Part shown: positions 34,175-43,650 of the stretch, piece after piece | Layout: every line of letters begins with the position of its first letter | Numbering within the stretch: the stretch's first letter is position 1 | Assembly: GCA_021202635.1 (NCBI GenBank) | Contig: JAJQCQ010000077.1 | Location: 1 to 64,000, forward strand | DNA from: Lachnospiraceae bacterium | GTDB lineage: Bacteria > Bacillota > Clostridia > Lachnospirales > Lachnospiraceae | Reading direction: 5' to 3' | Length of the DNA stretch: 64,000 bases | The notes under the pieces: model-generated | What the model was told of the DNA's origin: nothing | Seen by the model: the letters and a program-made list of their open reading frames with translations, nothing else | Database searches by the model: none | Translations under genes and position numbers: made by a program

Positions 34175-35605
34175 ATGAAAAAAAAGCATAAGGGTTTAAA
34201 AATTGCGATTATACTCATTGTTTTTGTGCTGCTGGCAGGCTTTGGAGGAGCAGGTTACTATCTTTACCAGCAGGCAAACAGCGGCCTTTTTTTTGAGGAG
34301 ACGACTCTGAATGGATATGATGTGTCCGGGATGAATGTTTCAGAGGTTTTTAATATGCTGAAAGCAGATTACAGTGCGCCAACGGTTACGATCCTGGAGG
34401 GAGAGGAGACAGCCCTGACACTGACGCTTTCGCAGATGGGATATACCATCGATGAGACAATGCTGTTTGGCGATATTCAGACCTGCCTTCGGCAGCAGAA
34501 TCAGGGTTTGCTTTCCAGCCTCTATGAGGGAAATACGTTTGAGGTGGAAGTGAAGTTTGAATTTGACGAGAGCGTGTTTTTGTCTGCGGTTACATCTGCA
34601 AAATTTGCGACTGCCCGTACTGCCAGTGAGGATGCGACGCTGGAGTATGACGGGACGGAATACTATATTGTATCGGAAGTTTACGGTACAGAATTTGATG
34701 ATGCGGATCTTCAGGTTATGGTGAAGGATTGCGTGGATAAACTGGTGTCCGAGAGCCGCCCGCAGGAGGATGTGGTGATTACTCTGCCGGAATCGTTTTA
34801 TTACCTGCCGGCAGTGACGCAGGAAGATCTGGATATGAATTCTCTGATGGATATTTATAATTCCTATTGTAAGGCAGTGATTACACTGACCTTTGGGGAT
34901 GAGACTGTTACACTCGACTGGTCTACAATTCAGGACTGGATCATCATAGACGGTGAGCTCGCCTCGATCGATGAGGAGCAGGTGGCGAATTTTGTCTATA
35001 ATCTGGCGGCAACCTACAATACGCTTTACCTGCCCCGTACATTTACAACGAGCAATGGGGATACGATCACATATGAAAGCAGTGATTACGGCTACCAGAT
35101 TGACCAGAGCGCAGAGGCGGAACAGCTGATGGCGGACATTACGTCAAACACGGAAGTGACCCGCGAACCGGTATACTCGACAACAGGCCGTGCGCGCAAT
35201 GGGACAGACGATATCTGCGGTACGTATGTGGAGGTTGACCTGACGAGCCAGCATATCTGGTTTTATAAAGATGGCGAACTGATTGTAGAGAGTGACTGTG
35301 TCACAGGCAAGCCGACGGAGGAACGGGAAACGGCGACGGGTGTCTTTACGATCCCGTATAAACAGATGAATGTGACCTTAAAAGGCGGCTCCGGTTCCAG
35401 CGCGTGGGAGACGGATGTGACATACTGGATGCCGTTCCATGACGGGCAGGGGCTGCATGACGCGACCTGGCGTTCCTCTTTTGGCGGTACCATCTACCAG
35501 ACCAATGGTTCGCACGGCTGTGTAAATCTGCCGTATGATGTGGCAGAGACGATTTACAATGCTTTAGAGGAGCGCACACCGATCTTTTTGTATAAAACAG
35601 AATGA
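34175..35605 (+). CDS. L,D-transpeptidase (YkuD) with peptidoglycan-binding repeats
   Basis: 476 residues. An N-terminal membrane anchor (about 9-32) is followed by two putative peptidoglycan-binding domains (about 45-160 and 190-330). The C-terminal YkuD domain (about 345-476) holds the active-site SHGCVNLP with Cys449, and HDATWR upstream. It would form 3-3 crosslinks or attach proteins to peptidoglycan, outside the membrane. It follows phoR by 93 bases with no clear terminator between, so possible Pho-linked cell-wall remodelling deserves note. Confidence 0.93.
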   Translation: MKKKHKGLKIAIILIVFVLLAGFGGAGYYLYQQANSGLFFEETTLNGYDVSGMNVSEVFNMLKADYSAPTVTILEGEETALTLTLSQMGYTIDETMLFGDIQTCLRQQNQGLLSSLYEGNTFEVEVKFEFDESVFLSAVTSAKFATARTASEDATLEYDGTEYYIVSEVYGTEFDDADLQVMVKDCVDKLVSESRPQEDVVITLPESFYYLPAVTQEDLDMNSLMDIYNSYCKAVITLTFGDETVTLDWSTIQDWIIIDGELASIDEEQVANFVYNLAATYNTLYLPRTFTTSNGDTITYESSDYGYQIDQSAEAEQLMADITSNTEVTREPVYSTTGRARNGTDDICGTYVEVDLTSQHIWFYKDGELIVESDCVTGKPTEERETATGVFTIPYKQMNVTLKGGSGSSAWETDVTYWMPFHDGQGLHDATWRSSFGGTIYQTNGSHGCVNLPYDVAETIYNALEERTPIFLYKTE

Positions 35606-35644
35606 TCTGGGACGGCAAAAATTGTGAAAACGTTTCAGAACTGC

Positions 35645-35673
35645 TTGACACATTTGTAAAAACAGGATAAAAT
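35645..35673 (+). promoter_or_regulatory. Predicted rny promoter
   Basis: TTGACA (35645-35650), a 17-base spacer and TAAAAT (35668-35673). Confidence 0.75.
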
Positions 35674-35752
35674 TATGAAGTTGTCTGGTCGTCTGTCTGT
35701 GGCAGGATGGATGAGACTTTGAACAATGAAAAATGAATAAGGAGGTGCTCCT

Positions 35753-37306
35753 GTGCCTACAGTAATTACAATTGCTGTTGTAATTGTGCTGGTTCTGGTG
35801 GCAGTCGCGATATCCGCCCTAGTTTCCGTCAATTATTATAAGAAGACGACGGAAGCAAAGCTTGGCAGTGCTGAGGAAAAAGCAAGGCAGATCATTGATG
35901 ATGCCCTGAAGGTTGCAGAGTCGAAGAAACGCGAAGCACTTCTGGAAGCGAAGGAAGAATCTTTGAAGACAAAGAATGAGTTGGAAAAAGAATCGAGAGA
36001 GCGCAGAACAGAATTGCAGCGTTACGAGAAACGTGTCCTGTCGAAGGAAGAAAGTGTTGACAGGAAGGCGGATGCTCTGGAACGCCGGGAATCGGGAATT
36101 ACAGCCAGGGAAGAAGAGTTAAAGAAGAAGACCGCGGAAGTAGACAAGCTTCGCGACCAGCGTCTGACTGAACTCGAGAGAATCTCAGGACTTACCTCTG
36201 AACAAGCAAAAGAATATCTTTTAAAAACTGTTGAAGATGAAGTAAAGATTGATACTGCAAAGCTCTACAGGGAACTGGAGAGCCAGGCAAAAGAAGAAGC
36301 TGGAAAAAAGGCAAAGGAATATGTGGTTACGGCGATTCAGAAGTGTGCTGCCGACCATGTCGCGGAGACGACGATCTCTGTGGTTCAGTTGCCTGGCGAC
36401 GAGATGAAGGGAAGGATTATTGGCCGAGAAGGAAGAAATATCCGTACACTGGAAACATTGACGGGTGTGGATCTTATCATCGACGATACGCCGGAGGCTG
36501 TCATCCTGTCAGCATTTGATCCGATCAGAAGAGAAGTGGCGAGAATTGCCCTTGAGAAGCTGATCGTAGATGGCCGCATCCATCCGGCCAGGATTGAGGA
36601 AATGGTGGAGAAGGCGCAACGTGAAGTGGAGACGATTATCCGCGAGGAAGGAGAAGCCGCAGCGCTGGAGGTTGGCGTACACGGTATTCATCCTGAGCTG
36701 ATACGTCTGCTGGGCAGAATGAAATACAGAACCAGCTATGGTCAGAACGCACTGAAGCATTCGATTGAAGTGGCACAGCTTTCCGGGCTGCTTGCCGGCG
36801 AGGTCGGTGTGGATGTGAGAATGGCTAAGCGTGCGGGGTTATTGCATGATATCGGCAAATCCATCGACCACGATATGGAAGGCTCTCATGTACAGATCGG
36901 AGCGGAGCTTTGCAGAAAATACAAAGAATCGCCGACTGTTATCAATGCTGTAGAGTCTCATCATGGAGATGTAGAACCAGAATCACTGATCGCCTGCATT
37001 GTACAGGCTGCGGATACGATTTCGGCAGCCCGTCCGGGAGCACGTCGTGAGACTCTGAAAACATATACAAACAGATTAAAACAGTTAGAAGATATTACGA
37101 ACACCTTCAAGGGTGTGGAGAAATCCTTTGCTATTCAGGCAGGTAGGGAAATACGGGTTATGGTTGTACCGGATCAGGTGAATGATGCCGGGATGGCTCT
37201 TCTCGCGAGAGAAATAGCCAAACGGATCGAGGCGGAGCTGGAGTATCCGGGGCAGATCAAGGTAAGTGTGATTCGCGAGAGCAGAGCGGTCGATTACGCG
37301 AAGTAA
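35753..37306 (+). CDS. rny: Ribonuclease Y
   Basis: 517 residues. An N-terminal membrane anchor (about 4-25) is followed by a long charged coiled coil (about 35-200). Next come a KH RNA-binding domain with [15 protein letters not shown], and the HD hydrolase domain with [13 protein letters not shown] and SHHGD. RNase Y starts mRNA decay in most Firmicutes, and the domain order is canonical. GTG start with AAGGAGG six bases upstream. The ribosome site AGGAG can fold back on CTCCT just before the start codon. Confidence 0.97.
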   Translation: MPTVITIAVVIVLVLVAVAISALVSVNYYKKTTEAKLGSAEEKARQIIDDALKVAESKKREALLEAKEESLKTKNELEKESRERRTELQRYEKRVLSKEESVDRKADALERRESGITAREEELKKKTAEVDKLRDQRLTELERISGLTSEQAKEYLLKTVEDEVKIDTAKLYRELESQAKEEAGKKAKEYVVTAIQKCAADHVAETTISVVQLPGDEMKGRIIGREGRNIRTLETLTGVDLIIDDTPEAVILSAFDPIRREVARIALEKLIVDGRIHPARIEEMVEKAQREVETIIREEGEAAALEVGVHGIHPELIRLLGRMKYRTSYGQNALKHSIEVAQLSGLLAGEVGVDVRMAKRAGLLHDIGKSIDHDMEGSHVQIGAELCRKYKESPTVINAVESHHGDVEPESLIACIVQAADTISAARPGARRETLKTYTNRLKQLEDITNTFKGVEKSFAIQAGREIRVMVVPDQVNDAGMALLAREIAKRIEAELEYPGQIKVSVIRESRAVDYAK

Positions 37307-37329
37307 AAGACGGATCAGAGGAAAAGTTG

Positions 37330-37367
37330 CCGCAGGGAAGAAATTGTTTCCCTGCGGTTTTTCTTTT
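37330..37367 (+). terminator. Intrinsic terminator of rny
   Basis: CCGCAGGGAA (37330-37339) pairs exactly with TTCCCTGCGG (37348-37357), followed by TTTTTCTTTT. Confidence 0.95.
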
Positions 37368-37408
37368 CTAAGTTTTTATTAAGCTTTTGTGATAAAATCC
37401 ACATTTGC

Positions 37409-37437
37409 TTGCACACTTTTGTGGGTTGTAGTACAAT
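37409..37437 (+). promoter_or_regulatory. Predicted promoter of the polysaccharide cluster (rfbA)
   Basis: TTGCAC (37409-37414), a 17-base spacer and TACAAT (37432-37437). The predicted leader is about 100 bases and begins close to the element shared with ugd. Confidence 0.65.
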
Positions 37438-37453
37438 GTCGTAAACAGTCCAA

Positions 37454-37471
37454 AACAGCATCGAAATGAAA
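37454..37471 (+). repeat. 18-base element shared with the ugd upstream region (copy 1)
   Basis: AACAGCATCGAAATGAAA, identical to 56739-56756. Here it is 75 bases upstream of rfbA, near the 5' end of the predicted leader. The bases just before it (GTAAACAGTCCAA) are a diverged form of the GTAACAATTCAG that precedes copy 2. Confidence 0.75.
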
Positions 37472-37546
37472 GGACAGGCTGTGCAGGCTTGCCTGCGAAA
37501 GACTGTAAGATGAAAAACAAAAAATCATCCGGGAGGATTTTTATTT

Positions 37547-38443
37547 ATGAAGGGAATTATTTTGGCAGGCGGTTCGGGGACCCGCCTTTATCCTTTGACG
37601 AAGGTTACGAGTAAACAGCTGTTACCGATTTATGATAAGCCGATGATCTATTATCCGATGTCCGTGCTGATGAATGCCGGCATCCGTGATATTCTGATTA
37701 TCTCGACACCGATGGACACGCCCCGGTTTGAGGCTCTTCTGGGAGATGGACACCAGTTCGGTGTGCGTTTGTCCTACGAGGTTCAGCCCAGTCCGGACGG
37801 ATTGGCACAGGCTTTTATTATCGGGGCTGATTTTATAGGAAATGATACGGTTGCGATGGTGTTAGGCGATAATATCTTTGCGGGACATGGGTTAAAAAAG
37901 CGCCTGAAGGCTGCGGTGGAAAACGCCGAGAGCGGCAGGGGCGCGACCGTGTTCGGGTATTATGTCGATGACCCGGAGCGTTTCGGTATTGTAGAATTTA
38001 ATAAGGAAGGACATGCGGTATCCATTGAGGAGAAACCGGAACATCCAAAGAGCAATTACTGTGTGACCGGGTTGTATTTTTATGACAATCAGGTCGTCGA
38101 CTACGCGAGAAATCTGCGCCCGTCTGCGAGAGGCGAGCTGGAGATTACGGATTTGAATCGAATTTATCTGGAAGCAGGAAATCTGAACGTTGAACTGCTT
38201 GGACAGGGGTTTACCTGGCTGGATACCGGTACCCACGAGAGCCTGGTGGAGGCGACGAATTTTGTAAAAACGATGGAGGATCATCAGCATAGAAAGATTG
38301 CCTGCCTGGAGGAGATCGCCTATCTCAACGGCTGGATTACCCGGGAGGATGTGCTGGCGATTTATCAGGAGCTGAAGAAGAATCAGTATGGACAGTATCT
38401 GATGGATGTTCTGGAAGGAAAGTATCTGGACGCATTGCACTGA
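37547..38443 (+). CDS. rfbA: Glucose-1-phosphate thymidylyltransferase
   Basis: 298 residues, which is RfbA length. It makes dTDP-glucose from dTTP and glucose-1-phosphate, the first step to dTDP-rhamnose. The N-terminus [17 protein letters not shown] holds the nucleotide loop; [16 protein letters not shown] and the metal-binding LGDNIF follow. GGGAGG (37531-37536) precedes the ATG. The rest of the pathway (rfbB, C, D) is absent from the window and must lie elsewhere if rhamnose is made. It opens the surface-polysaccharide cluster. Confidence 0.96.
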   Translation: MKGIILAGGSGTRLYPLTKVTSKQLLPIYDKPMIYYPMSVLMNAGIRDILIISTPMDTPRFEALLGDGHQFGVRLSYEVQPSPDGLAQAFIIGADFIGNDTVAMVLGDNIFAGHGLKKRLKAAVENAESGRGATVFGYYVDDPERFGIVEFNKEGHAVSIEEKPEHPKSNYCVTGLYFYDNQVVDYARNLRPSARGELEITDLNRIYLEAGNLNVELLGQGFTWLDTGTHESLVEATNFVKTMEDHQHRKIACLEEIAYLNGWITREDVLAIYQELKKNQYGQYLMDVLEGKYLDALH

Positions 38444-38460
38444 AAGCGAATAGTGAAAAC

Positions 38461-39246
38461 ATGAACAAGCATACATTTGTAATCTGTGCCTACAAAGAGA
38501 GTCCGTATCTCGAGGACTGTATTCGCTCTCTGCGGGCGCAGACAGTGAAGAGTCGTATGATTATAGTGACCTCGACGCCGAATGATTTTATACAGAATAT
38601 GGCTCAGAAGTATCAGATTCCGTATTATATCAATGAGGGGGAAGGCGGCATTACGCAGGACTGGAATTTCGGCTATGCAAAGGCAGGCGGCGGCTATATT
38701 ACGATCGCACACCAGGACGATGTTTATGAGAAAACCTACCTTGCGAGAGCACTTCGGGCTTTCTCGTCAGCGAAAGAGCCGCTGATTTATTTTTGCAATT
38801 ACTATGAGATTCGAAACGGAGAAAAGGTATTCAAAAACCGTTTGCTGCGTGTCAAGCGGCTGATGCTTCTTCCATTGCGCATTCCCAGCTTTCGGCATTC
38901 CATATGGGTGCGCAGGAGAATCCTGTCATTTGGTACACCGATCTGCTGTCCGTCTGTGTGCTATGTGTCAGGGAATCTCCCGGAGGTTATTTTTCAGAAT
39001 CATTACAGGGCCTGTGAGGACTGGGAAGCCTGGGAATCTATTTCGAAACGGAAGGGCGACTTCCTTTATGATCCCGAACCTCTGATGGGACACAGAATTC
39101 ACGCAGATTCGGAGACGTCTTCGGCTATCGGAGCGCATAAGCGTACCGATGAGGAATATGAAATGTTCCGGAAATTCTGGCCGGAATGGGCTGCTCGTCT
39201 GATCGGAAGAGTGTATGCGACAGGACAGAATTCGAATCAGGTGTAA
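38461..39246 (+). CDS. Glycosyltransferase family 2
   Basis: 261 residues with a GT-A fold: an N-terminal FVICAYKESPYLEDCIRSL strand-helix, and HQDDVY as the DxD-type metal site. The loop GGITQDWNFGYAKA is typical of inverting GT2 enzymes. No membrane segment is seen, so it acts at the cytoplasmic face on a lipid-linked acceptor. It is 17 bases after rfbA. The donor sugar cannot be told. Confidence 0.88.
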   Translation: MNKHTFVICAYKESPYLEDCIRSLRAQTVKSRMIIVTSTPNDFIQNMAQKYQIPYYINEGEGGITQDWNFGYAKAGGGYITIAHQDDVYEKTYLARALRAFSSAKEPLIYFCNYYEIRNGEKVFKNRLLRVKRLMLLPLRIPSFRHSIWVRRRILSFGTPICCPSVCYVSGNLPEVIFQNHYRACEDWEAWESISKRKGDFLYDPEPLMGHRIHADSETSSAIGAHKRTDEEYEMFRKFWPEWAARLIGRVYATGQNSNQV

Positions 39247-39283
39247 GAGGGGTAATTTTAATACAGATGTGGAGTACAGGCAG

Positions 39284-39970
39284 ATGAAGAGACTGATAAT
39301 CATACCGGCTTACAATGAGCAGGACAGTATCCTGGATACCGTCCGCGACGTAGAGAAAAATGCGCCGGGGTTTGACTATGTGGTGGTAAATGACTGTTCT
39401 GGGGATGATACATTAAAAATATGCAGGGAGCATCATATTCATGTGCTGGATCTGCCGATTAACCTGGGAATCGGCGGTGCTGTTCAGACAGGGTATCTCT
39501 ATGCGTATCGGAATGGGTATGATATCGCTGTGCAGATCGACGGAGATGGCCAGCATGACGCATCTTATCTGGAAATGATGGCGGAAAAACTGGTGTCAGA
39601 AGACCTGGATATGGTGATTGGTTCGCGATTTATTAATAATGAAGGGTTTCAGTCTTCCTGGATTCGACGTTCCGGCATTCATTTTTTCACGCTGCTGATG
39701 CGTGGTTTGTTTGGAACAACGATTACAGATGCTACTTCGGGGATGCGGCTGTGTAACCGCAGGACGATGGAGCTGTTTATCAGGGATTACCCGAGAGACT
39801 ATCCGGAGCCGGAGACAGTAGCACGGCTTCTGCGTCATAAATACAAGGTGAAAGAGGTGCCTGTGAAGATGCGGGAACGCTCAGGCGGGGTATCCTCGAT
39901 ATCCCCCCGTAAATCCATCTATTATATGATTAAGGTGACTCTGGCGATTCTCGTGGAACGGCTTCGCTGA
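39284..39970 (+). CDS. Dolichyl-phosphate-mannose synthase-like glycosyltransferase (GT2)
   Basis: 228 residues. PAYNEQDSI, VVNDCSGDDT and QIDGDGQHD are the hallmark motifs of DPM1/polyprenyl-phosphate glycosyltransferases, which load a sugar on undecaprenyl phosphate. NLGIGGAVQTGY and DATSGMRLCNRR also fit. No C-terminal membrane helices are present. It is followed by a DUF2304 membrane protein, a recurring partner that may anchor it. The ATG at 39284 was chosen to give the normal short N-terminus. Confidence 0.9.
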   Translation: MKRLIIIPAYNEQDSILDTVRDVEKNAPGFDYVVVNDCSGDDTLKICREHHIHVLDLPINLGIGGAVQTGYLYAYRNGYDIAVQIDGDGQHDASYLEMMAEKLVSEDLDMVIGSRFINNEGFQSSWIRRSGIHFFTLLMRGLFGTTITDATSGMRLCNRRTMELFIRDYPRDYPEPETVARLLRHKYKVKEVPVKMRERSGGVSSISPRKSIYYMIKVTLAILVERLR

Positions 39971-40067
39971 CAGGGATGAAAAGTCCCGCATGCGAAATTG
40001 CTCTGCGAGCAAGAGCGGGAGCTGCGTCATGCGTCCTGACGGATGCAGGACAGAGGAGGAGAGGCTT

Positions 40068-40487
40068 ATGATGTCATTCAGGCTTCAGGTTATTCTTGTG
40101 GTTATTCTGCTTGCTGCGCTGGCTGTGATCATTGCCATGCTTAAGAAGCGAACGCTGGATCTGAAATATGTACTGGTCTGGATTTTCTGCCTGGCTGTGC
40201 TTTTGATTTTTTCCGTTTTTCCGGGTACCATGACGAAGCTTGCCAGATTCATCGGTATTTATTCCCCGGTCAACATGATCTTTTTCCTGGGATTTGTGCT
40301 TGCGGTTACGATTATCTTTACGTTGACGGTCAGTCTTTCGAGGACAACCGGCAAGGTGAGAAAGCTGGCGCAGATGATGGCGCTGGAAAATGATACCTGG
40401 GAGAAAGAGACAACAGAAGAGACAAAGACCGGGGCGGGGGTTTATGCGGAACATGAACAGGCTCACGAAGAATTACATCTACAATAG
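40068..40487 (+). CDS. DUF2304-type membrane protein
   Basis: 139 residues with three predicted helices (about 3-24, 33-52 and 65-90) and an acidic C-terminal tail. The linker LKKRTLDLKYVLVWI matches the DUF2304 pattern. It has a strong GGAGGA site before ATG 40068. The family usually lies next to DPM1-like GT2 genes, as here, and may be its membrane partner. It overlaps the flippase start by about 44 bases. Confidence 0.82.
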   Translation: MMSFRLQVILVVILLAALAVIIAMLKKRTLDLKYVLVWIFCLAVLLIFSVFPGTMTKLARFIGIYSPVNMIFFLGFVLAVTIIFTLTVSLSRTTGKVRKLAQMMALENDTWEKETTEETKTGAGVYAEHEQAHEELHLQ

Positions 40488-41886
40488 TGCTTATCAGCTT
40501 CTGGCTGTACTGATTCCGCTATTGACGACCCCATACCTGACCAGAACCCTGGGGACGAATTCCCTGGGGATTGACAGCTATGTACTGTCGGTTGTACAGC
40601 TGGCGGAGGTTCTGGGTACTTTGGGGACAAATACGTATGCGAACCGGGAAATCGCGTATGTGAGGGACGACCGCGAAAAGCTGACGAAAACCTTTCTGGA
40701 AATTTTTCTGCTGCGGCTTGTTCTTTGCGTCCTCGTTGTGTTCGTCTATGTGGGGATTGCGCTGCGCTCCGAGTACCGGACGGTATTTCTGATTCAGACG
40801 GTTACACTGATCTGTTATTTTTTTGATATTTCCTGGCTCTTTATCGGGATGGAAGAGATGAAGCCGGTGGTTATGCGAAATACCTGCGTTAAGCTGCTGG
40901 TGACTGCCTGCATTTTTCTTTTTATCCGGGAGCCGGATGATCTGCTTCGATATGTCGCCATTACCGCGTCCGGTCAGCTGCTTGGCGATCTGTTAATGGC
41001 CTGGCAGGGAAGACGGTATCTGAAAATCGAGGGGATTGGCAGGCTGGATATCCGGCGACATATCCGGCCGGTATTGCTGCTTTTTCTGCCGCAGGCGGCC
41101 TCTTCTCTGTATGTGCTGTTTGATAAAACAATGCTGGGACTTCTTTCCGAGCAGATCGACAGCGTTTCTCTTTACGATAAGGCAGAATCGCTGGTAAAGA
41201 CGCCGCTGGTATTCGCGACGGCGATGACGTCTGTATTGATGCCCAGAATTGCGAATGAATTCGCGGCGGGGCACAGGGAAAAGATAAAGGAACTGGTGCA
41301 GGGCTCCATCGATTTTATGATTCTGGTTTTTCTGCCCGTCACACTTGGCATGGCTGTGATTGCCGGAAGGTTTGTGCCCTGGTATCTCGGGGAAGCGTAC
41401 CGGGCAAGCATCCTGGTTGCGCGCATTCTGTCGCCGGTGATTCTGGCAATTGCGCTGAGTAATGTCAGTGGGACGCAGTTTCTGGTAGCCACGAAAGAAA
41501 CAAAGGTTCTGACGATTTCCTATGTGGCAGGAGCTCTTTTTAATCTGACCGGAAATTTTCTTCTCATTCCGCTTTACAATGAGAGAGGGGCCGCAGTGAC
41601 AACCGTGTGCGCAGAATGGCTGGTGACATTGATACAGCTTTATGTGCTGCAAAAAAGGCTCGGTTCGCTGCATTTATTCAGAAACAATTGGAAGAAGCTG
41701 GTGGCGGCTCTGGCAATGCTTCTGCTGATTGTGCCGATGAACCGGCTCACAGATTCCATCTGGGTGGTTCTTCTGCAGATTGTTTCCGGGGGGATTTTCT
41801 ATTTTACCCTTTTGCTTTTGCTTAAGGAGAAACGATTGATAGAAGCGCTGCATAAGTTCTGTGCGCGGAGAGGAGTCGGAGAATGA
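40444..41886 (+). CDS. Polysaccharide flippase (Wzx/RfbX-like), first copy
   Basis: 480 residues and 12-14 predicted helices of the MOP exporter fold. The start region NYIYNSAYQLLAVLIPLLTTPYLTRTLG is the classic Wzx signature, followed by REIAYVRDDREKLTKTF. It would flip undecaprenyl-linked repeat units to the outer face. The ATG at 40444 lies within the DUF2304 gene; 40453 is an alternative. It overlaps the next gene by four bases. A second, unrelated-looking flippase lies at 50678. Confidence 0.92.
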   Translation: MRNMNRLTKNYIYNSAYQLLAVLIPLLTTPYLTRTLGTNSLGIDSYVLSVVQLAEVLGTLGTNTYANREIAYVRDDREKLTKTFLEIFLLRLVLCVLVVFVYVGIALRSEYRTVFLIQTVTLICYFFDISWLFIGMEEMKPVVMRNTCVKLLVTACIFLFIREPDDLLRYVAITASGQLLGDLLMAWQGRRYLKIEGIGRLDIRRHIRPVLLLFLPQAASSLYVLFDKTMLGLLSEQIDSVSLYDKAESLVKTPLVFATAMTSVLMPRIANEFAAGHREKIKELVQGSIDFMILVFLPVTLGMAVIAGRFVPWYLGEAYRASILVARILSPVILAIALSNVSGTQFLVATKETKVLTISYVAGALFNLTGNFLLIPLYNERGAAVTTVCAEWLVTLIQLYVLQKRLGSLHLFRNNWKKLVAALAMLLLIVPMNRLTDSIWVVLLQIVSGGIFYFTLLLLLKEKRLIEALHKFCARRGVGE

Positions 41887-42602
41887 ATATCGCATTGCTG
41901 ATTGCCGGAGGAAGCGGCGCGCGGATGCATCAGAGCATTCCGAAGCAGTTTCTGAATGTCAATGACAAACCGGTCATGCTCTATACGATGGAAGCTTTCC
42001 AGAAACACCCGGATATCCAGGCGATTGAGGTGGTATGCCTGGATGGATGGCATGAGATTCTGCGGGCGTACGCGGAACAGTTTCATATTTCAAAGCTGGT
42101 GAATATTGTGTCCGGCGGGGAGAATGGCCAAAGCTCCATTCGCAACGGAGTGTATGACCTGATGGAGCATTATCAGGAAGAAGACCTGGTTCTGATTCAT
42201 GACGCGATCCGGCCAATGGTTTCTCAGGATATTATTTCGGATAATATCGCCAAATGCAGGAAATATGGTTCGGCTGTGACCGTGATCCCCTGTATGGAGG
42301 CCATGCTGTTCAGTGAGAACGGGATCAGTTCCAGCCGGACGATTCCGCGGGATACGCTGCTGCGCACGCAGACACCGCAGACGTTTCCGCTTGGAACGCT
42401 GTATCGGCTGCATCGGGAAGCACTGGCAAAAGGGATTACGAATTCGATTGCAACCTGTACTTTGATGGCAGAATTGGGATACGAGGTATTTTTTGCGGCT
42501 GGTTCAGAGAAAAATATCAAGATTACCACGGTGGAGGACCTGGATATCTTTAAAGCTTTATTATTTCAGAGGAGGACGGATGACCGGGATGTCTCTCAGT
42601 AA
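41883..42602 (+). CDS. CTP-dependent cytidylyltransferase (IspD/TarI family)
   Basis: 239 residues. LIAGGSGARMHQSIPKQF is the nucleotide loop; HDAIRP and RTQTPQTF are family signatures. IspD makes CDP-methylerythritol in isoprenoid synthesis, while TarI/Bcs1 makes CDP-ribitol for wall polymers. The two share these motifs. The setting, between a flippase and an epimerase/dehydratase plus LicD, argues for a CDP-polyol used in the polysaccharide, but the sequence alone cannot decide. It overlaps the upstream gene by four bases. Confidence 0.85.
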   Translation: MNIALLIAGGSGARMHQSIPKQFLNVNDKPVMLYTMEAFQKHPDIQAIEVVCLDGWHEILRAYAEQFHISKLVNIVSGGENGQSSIRNGVYDLMEHYQEEDLVLIHDAIRPMVSQDIISDNIAKCRKYGSAVTVIPCMEAMLFSENGISSSRTIPRDTLLRTQTPQTFPLGTLYRLHREALAKGITNSIATCTLMAELGYEVFFAAGSEKNIKITTVEDLDIFKALLFQRRTDDRDVSQ

Positions 42603-43647
42603 AATCAGTCGGATGTATCAGAAAGAGATTGAACCCTGTATGACTGGTCCGATTCCCTGGGAAGCGCTTGCGGGCAAAACCATTCTTGTCGTGGGAGCAA
42701 ACGGAATGATCGGTGCAGCCGTCGTCCGCATGCTGCTTCATCGGAATCATTTTCAGTCCGGGAAAATGCGGATTCTGGCGGTTTCCAGGAGCAGGGAGCA
42801 TTTTCTGGAGTGTTTTGCCGGGCAGTATGAAGAAGGGGAATTGTCTTATTATCCGATGGATATCAGTGAAGGAGTCCGGCTTTCGGAGCGCGCGGACTTC
42901 ATCATCTGCGCGGCGGGGGACGGGGATCCGGCTTCTTTTGCGGCGCATCCGGTGGAAGTGATGCGTGGCAATCTGGCCGGACTGGATCATCTGCTCTGCT
43001 TTGCGCGGCAAAGCGGGAGCGGGCGGCTTTTGTATCTGTCTTCCGGGGAAGTATATGGGCAATCTGTAGAAGGCCGGATTTTTGATGAAACATTTTGCGG
43101 ATATGTGGATTATTCGAAACCGCGCTCCTGTTATCCGGCAGCCAAGAGGGCGGCGGAAGTACTTTGTCAGTCCTGGATACAGGAATACGGAGCAGATATT
43201 GTGATTGCGCGCCCCTGTCATATTTTTGGCCCGGATATGAAGGCTTCGGACAGCCGCGCAGTGGCGCAGTTTCTTTTTCGCGCGGCTCATGGGCAGGAAC
43301 TGGTGATGAAGAGTGATGGCCGGCAGCAGCGTTCCATGTGTTATTCCTACGACTGCGCGGAGGCATTGCTTCTGATTTTGCTGAGGGGAAAATGCGGTGA
43401 GGCTTATAACATTGCCGGAAAGGAGCAGGTGGTTTCCATTCGGCAGCTGGCCGGAATGATTGCCCGGGCAGGAGAGACCGGACTTCGACTGGAGACACCG
43501 ACGAAAACGGAAAAAAACAGTTACAATCCTGTGGAAAAGTCGATCCTGGACTGGCATAAAATATACGCTCTGGGCTGGCGTCCCAGAAAAACGGTGGAAG
43601 AGGGCATTTGTTCGACACTGGAGATTATGAAAGAGAAAGTTGGGTAA
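42580..43647 (+). CDS. NAD-dependent epimerase/dehydratase (extended SDR)
   Basis: 355 residues. After about 35 leading residues the Rossmann motif is VVGANGMIGAAVVRML, a GxxGxxG variant. The catalytic YxxxK appears as YPAAKRAAE, with LSSGEVYG supplying the Ser. NIAGKEQVVSIRQLA is a typical C-terminal substrate-domain block. It acts on nucleotide sugars or on a CDP-linked product of the previous enzyme. The start ATG 42580 is inside the upstream gene. The exact reaction is unknown. Confidence 0.85.
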   Translation: MTGMSLSKISRMYQKEIEPCMTGPIPWEALAGKTILVVGANGMIGAAVVRMLLHRNHFQSGKMRILAVSRSREHFLECFAGQYEEGELSYYPMDISEGVRLSERADFIICAAGDGDPASFAAHPVEVMRGNLAGLDHLLCFARQSGSGRLLYLSSGEVYGQSVEGRIFDETFCGYVDYSKPRSCYPAAKRAAEVLCQSWIQEYGADIVIARPCHIFGPDMKASDSRAVAQFLFRAAHGQELVMKSDGRQQRSMCYSYDCAEALLLILLRGKCGEAYNIAGKEQVVSIRQLAGMIARAGETGLRLETPTKTEKNSYNPVEKSILDWHKIYALGWRPRKTVEEGICSTLEIMKEKVG

Positions 43648-43650
43648 CCG

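Noticed and set aside
37483..37496. A stable hairpin GCAGGC-TT-GCCTGC before rfbA
   Set aside because: A two-base loop is sterically unfavourable, leaving at most five pairs, and no U-run or known motif accompanies it.
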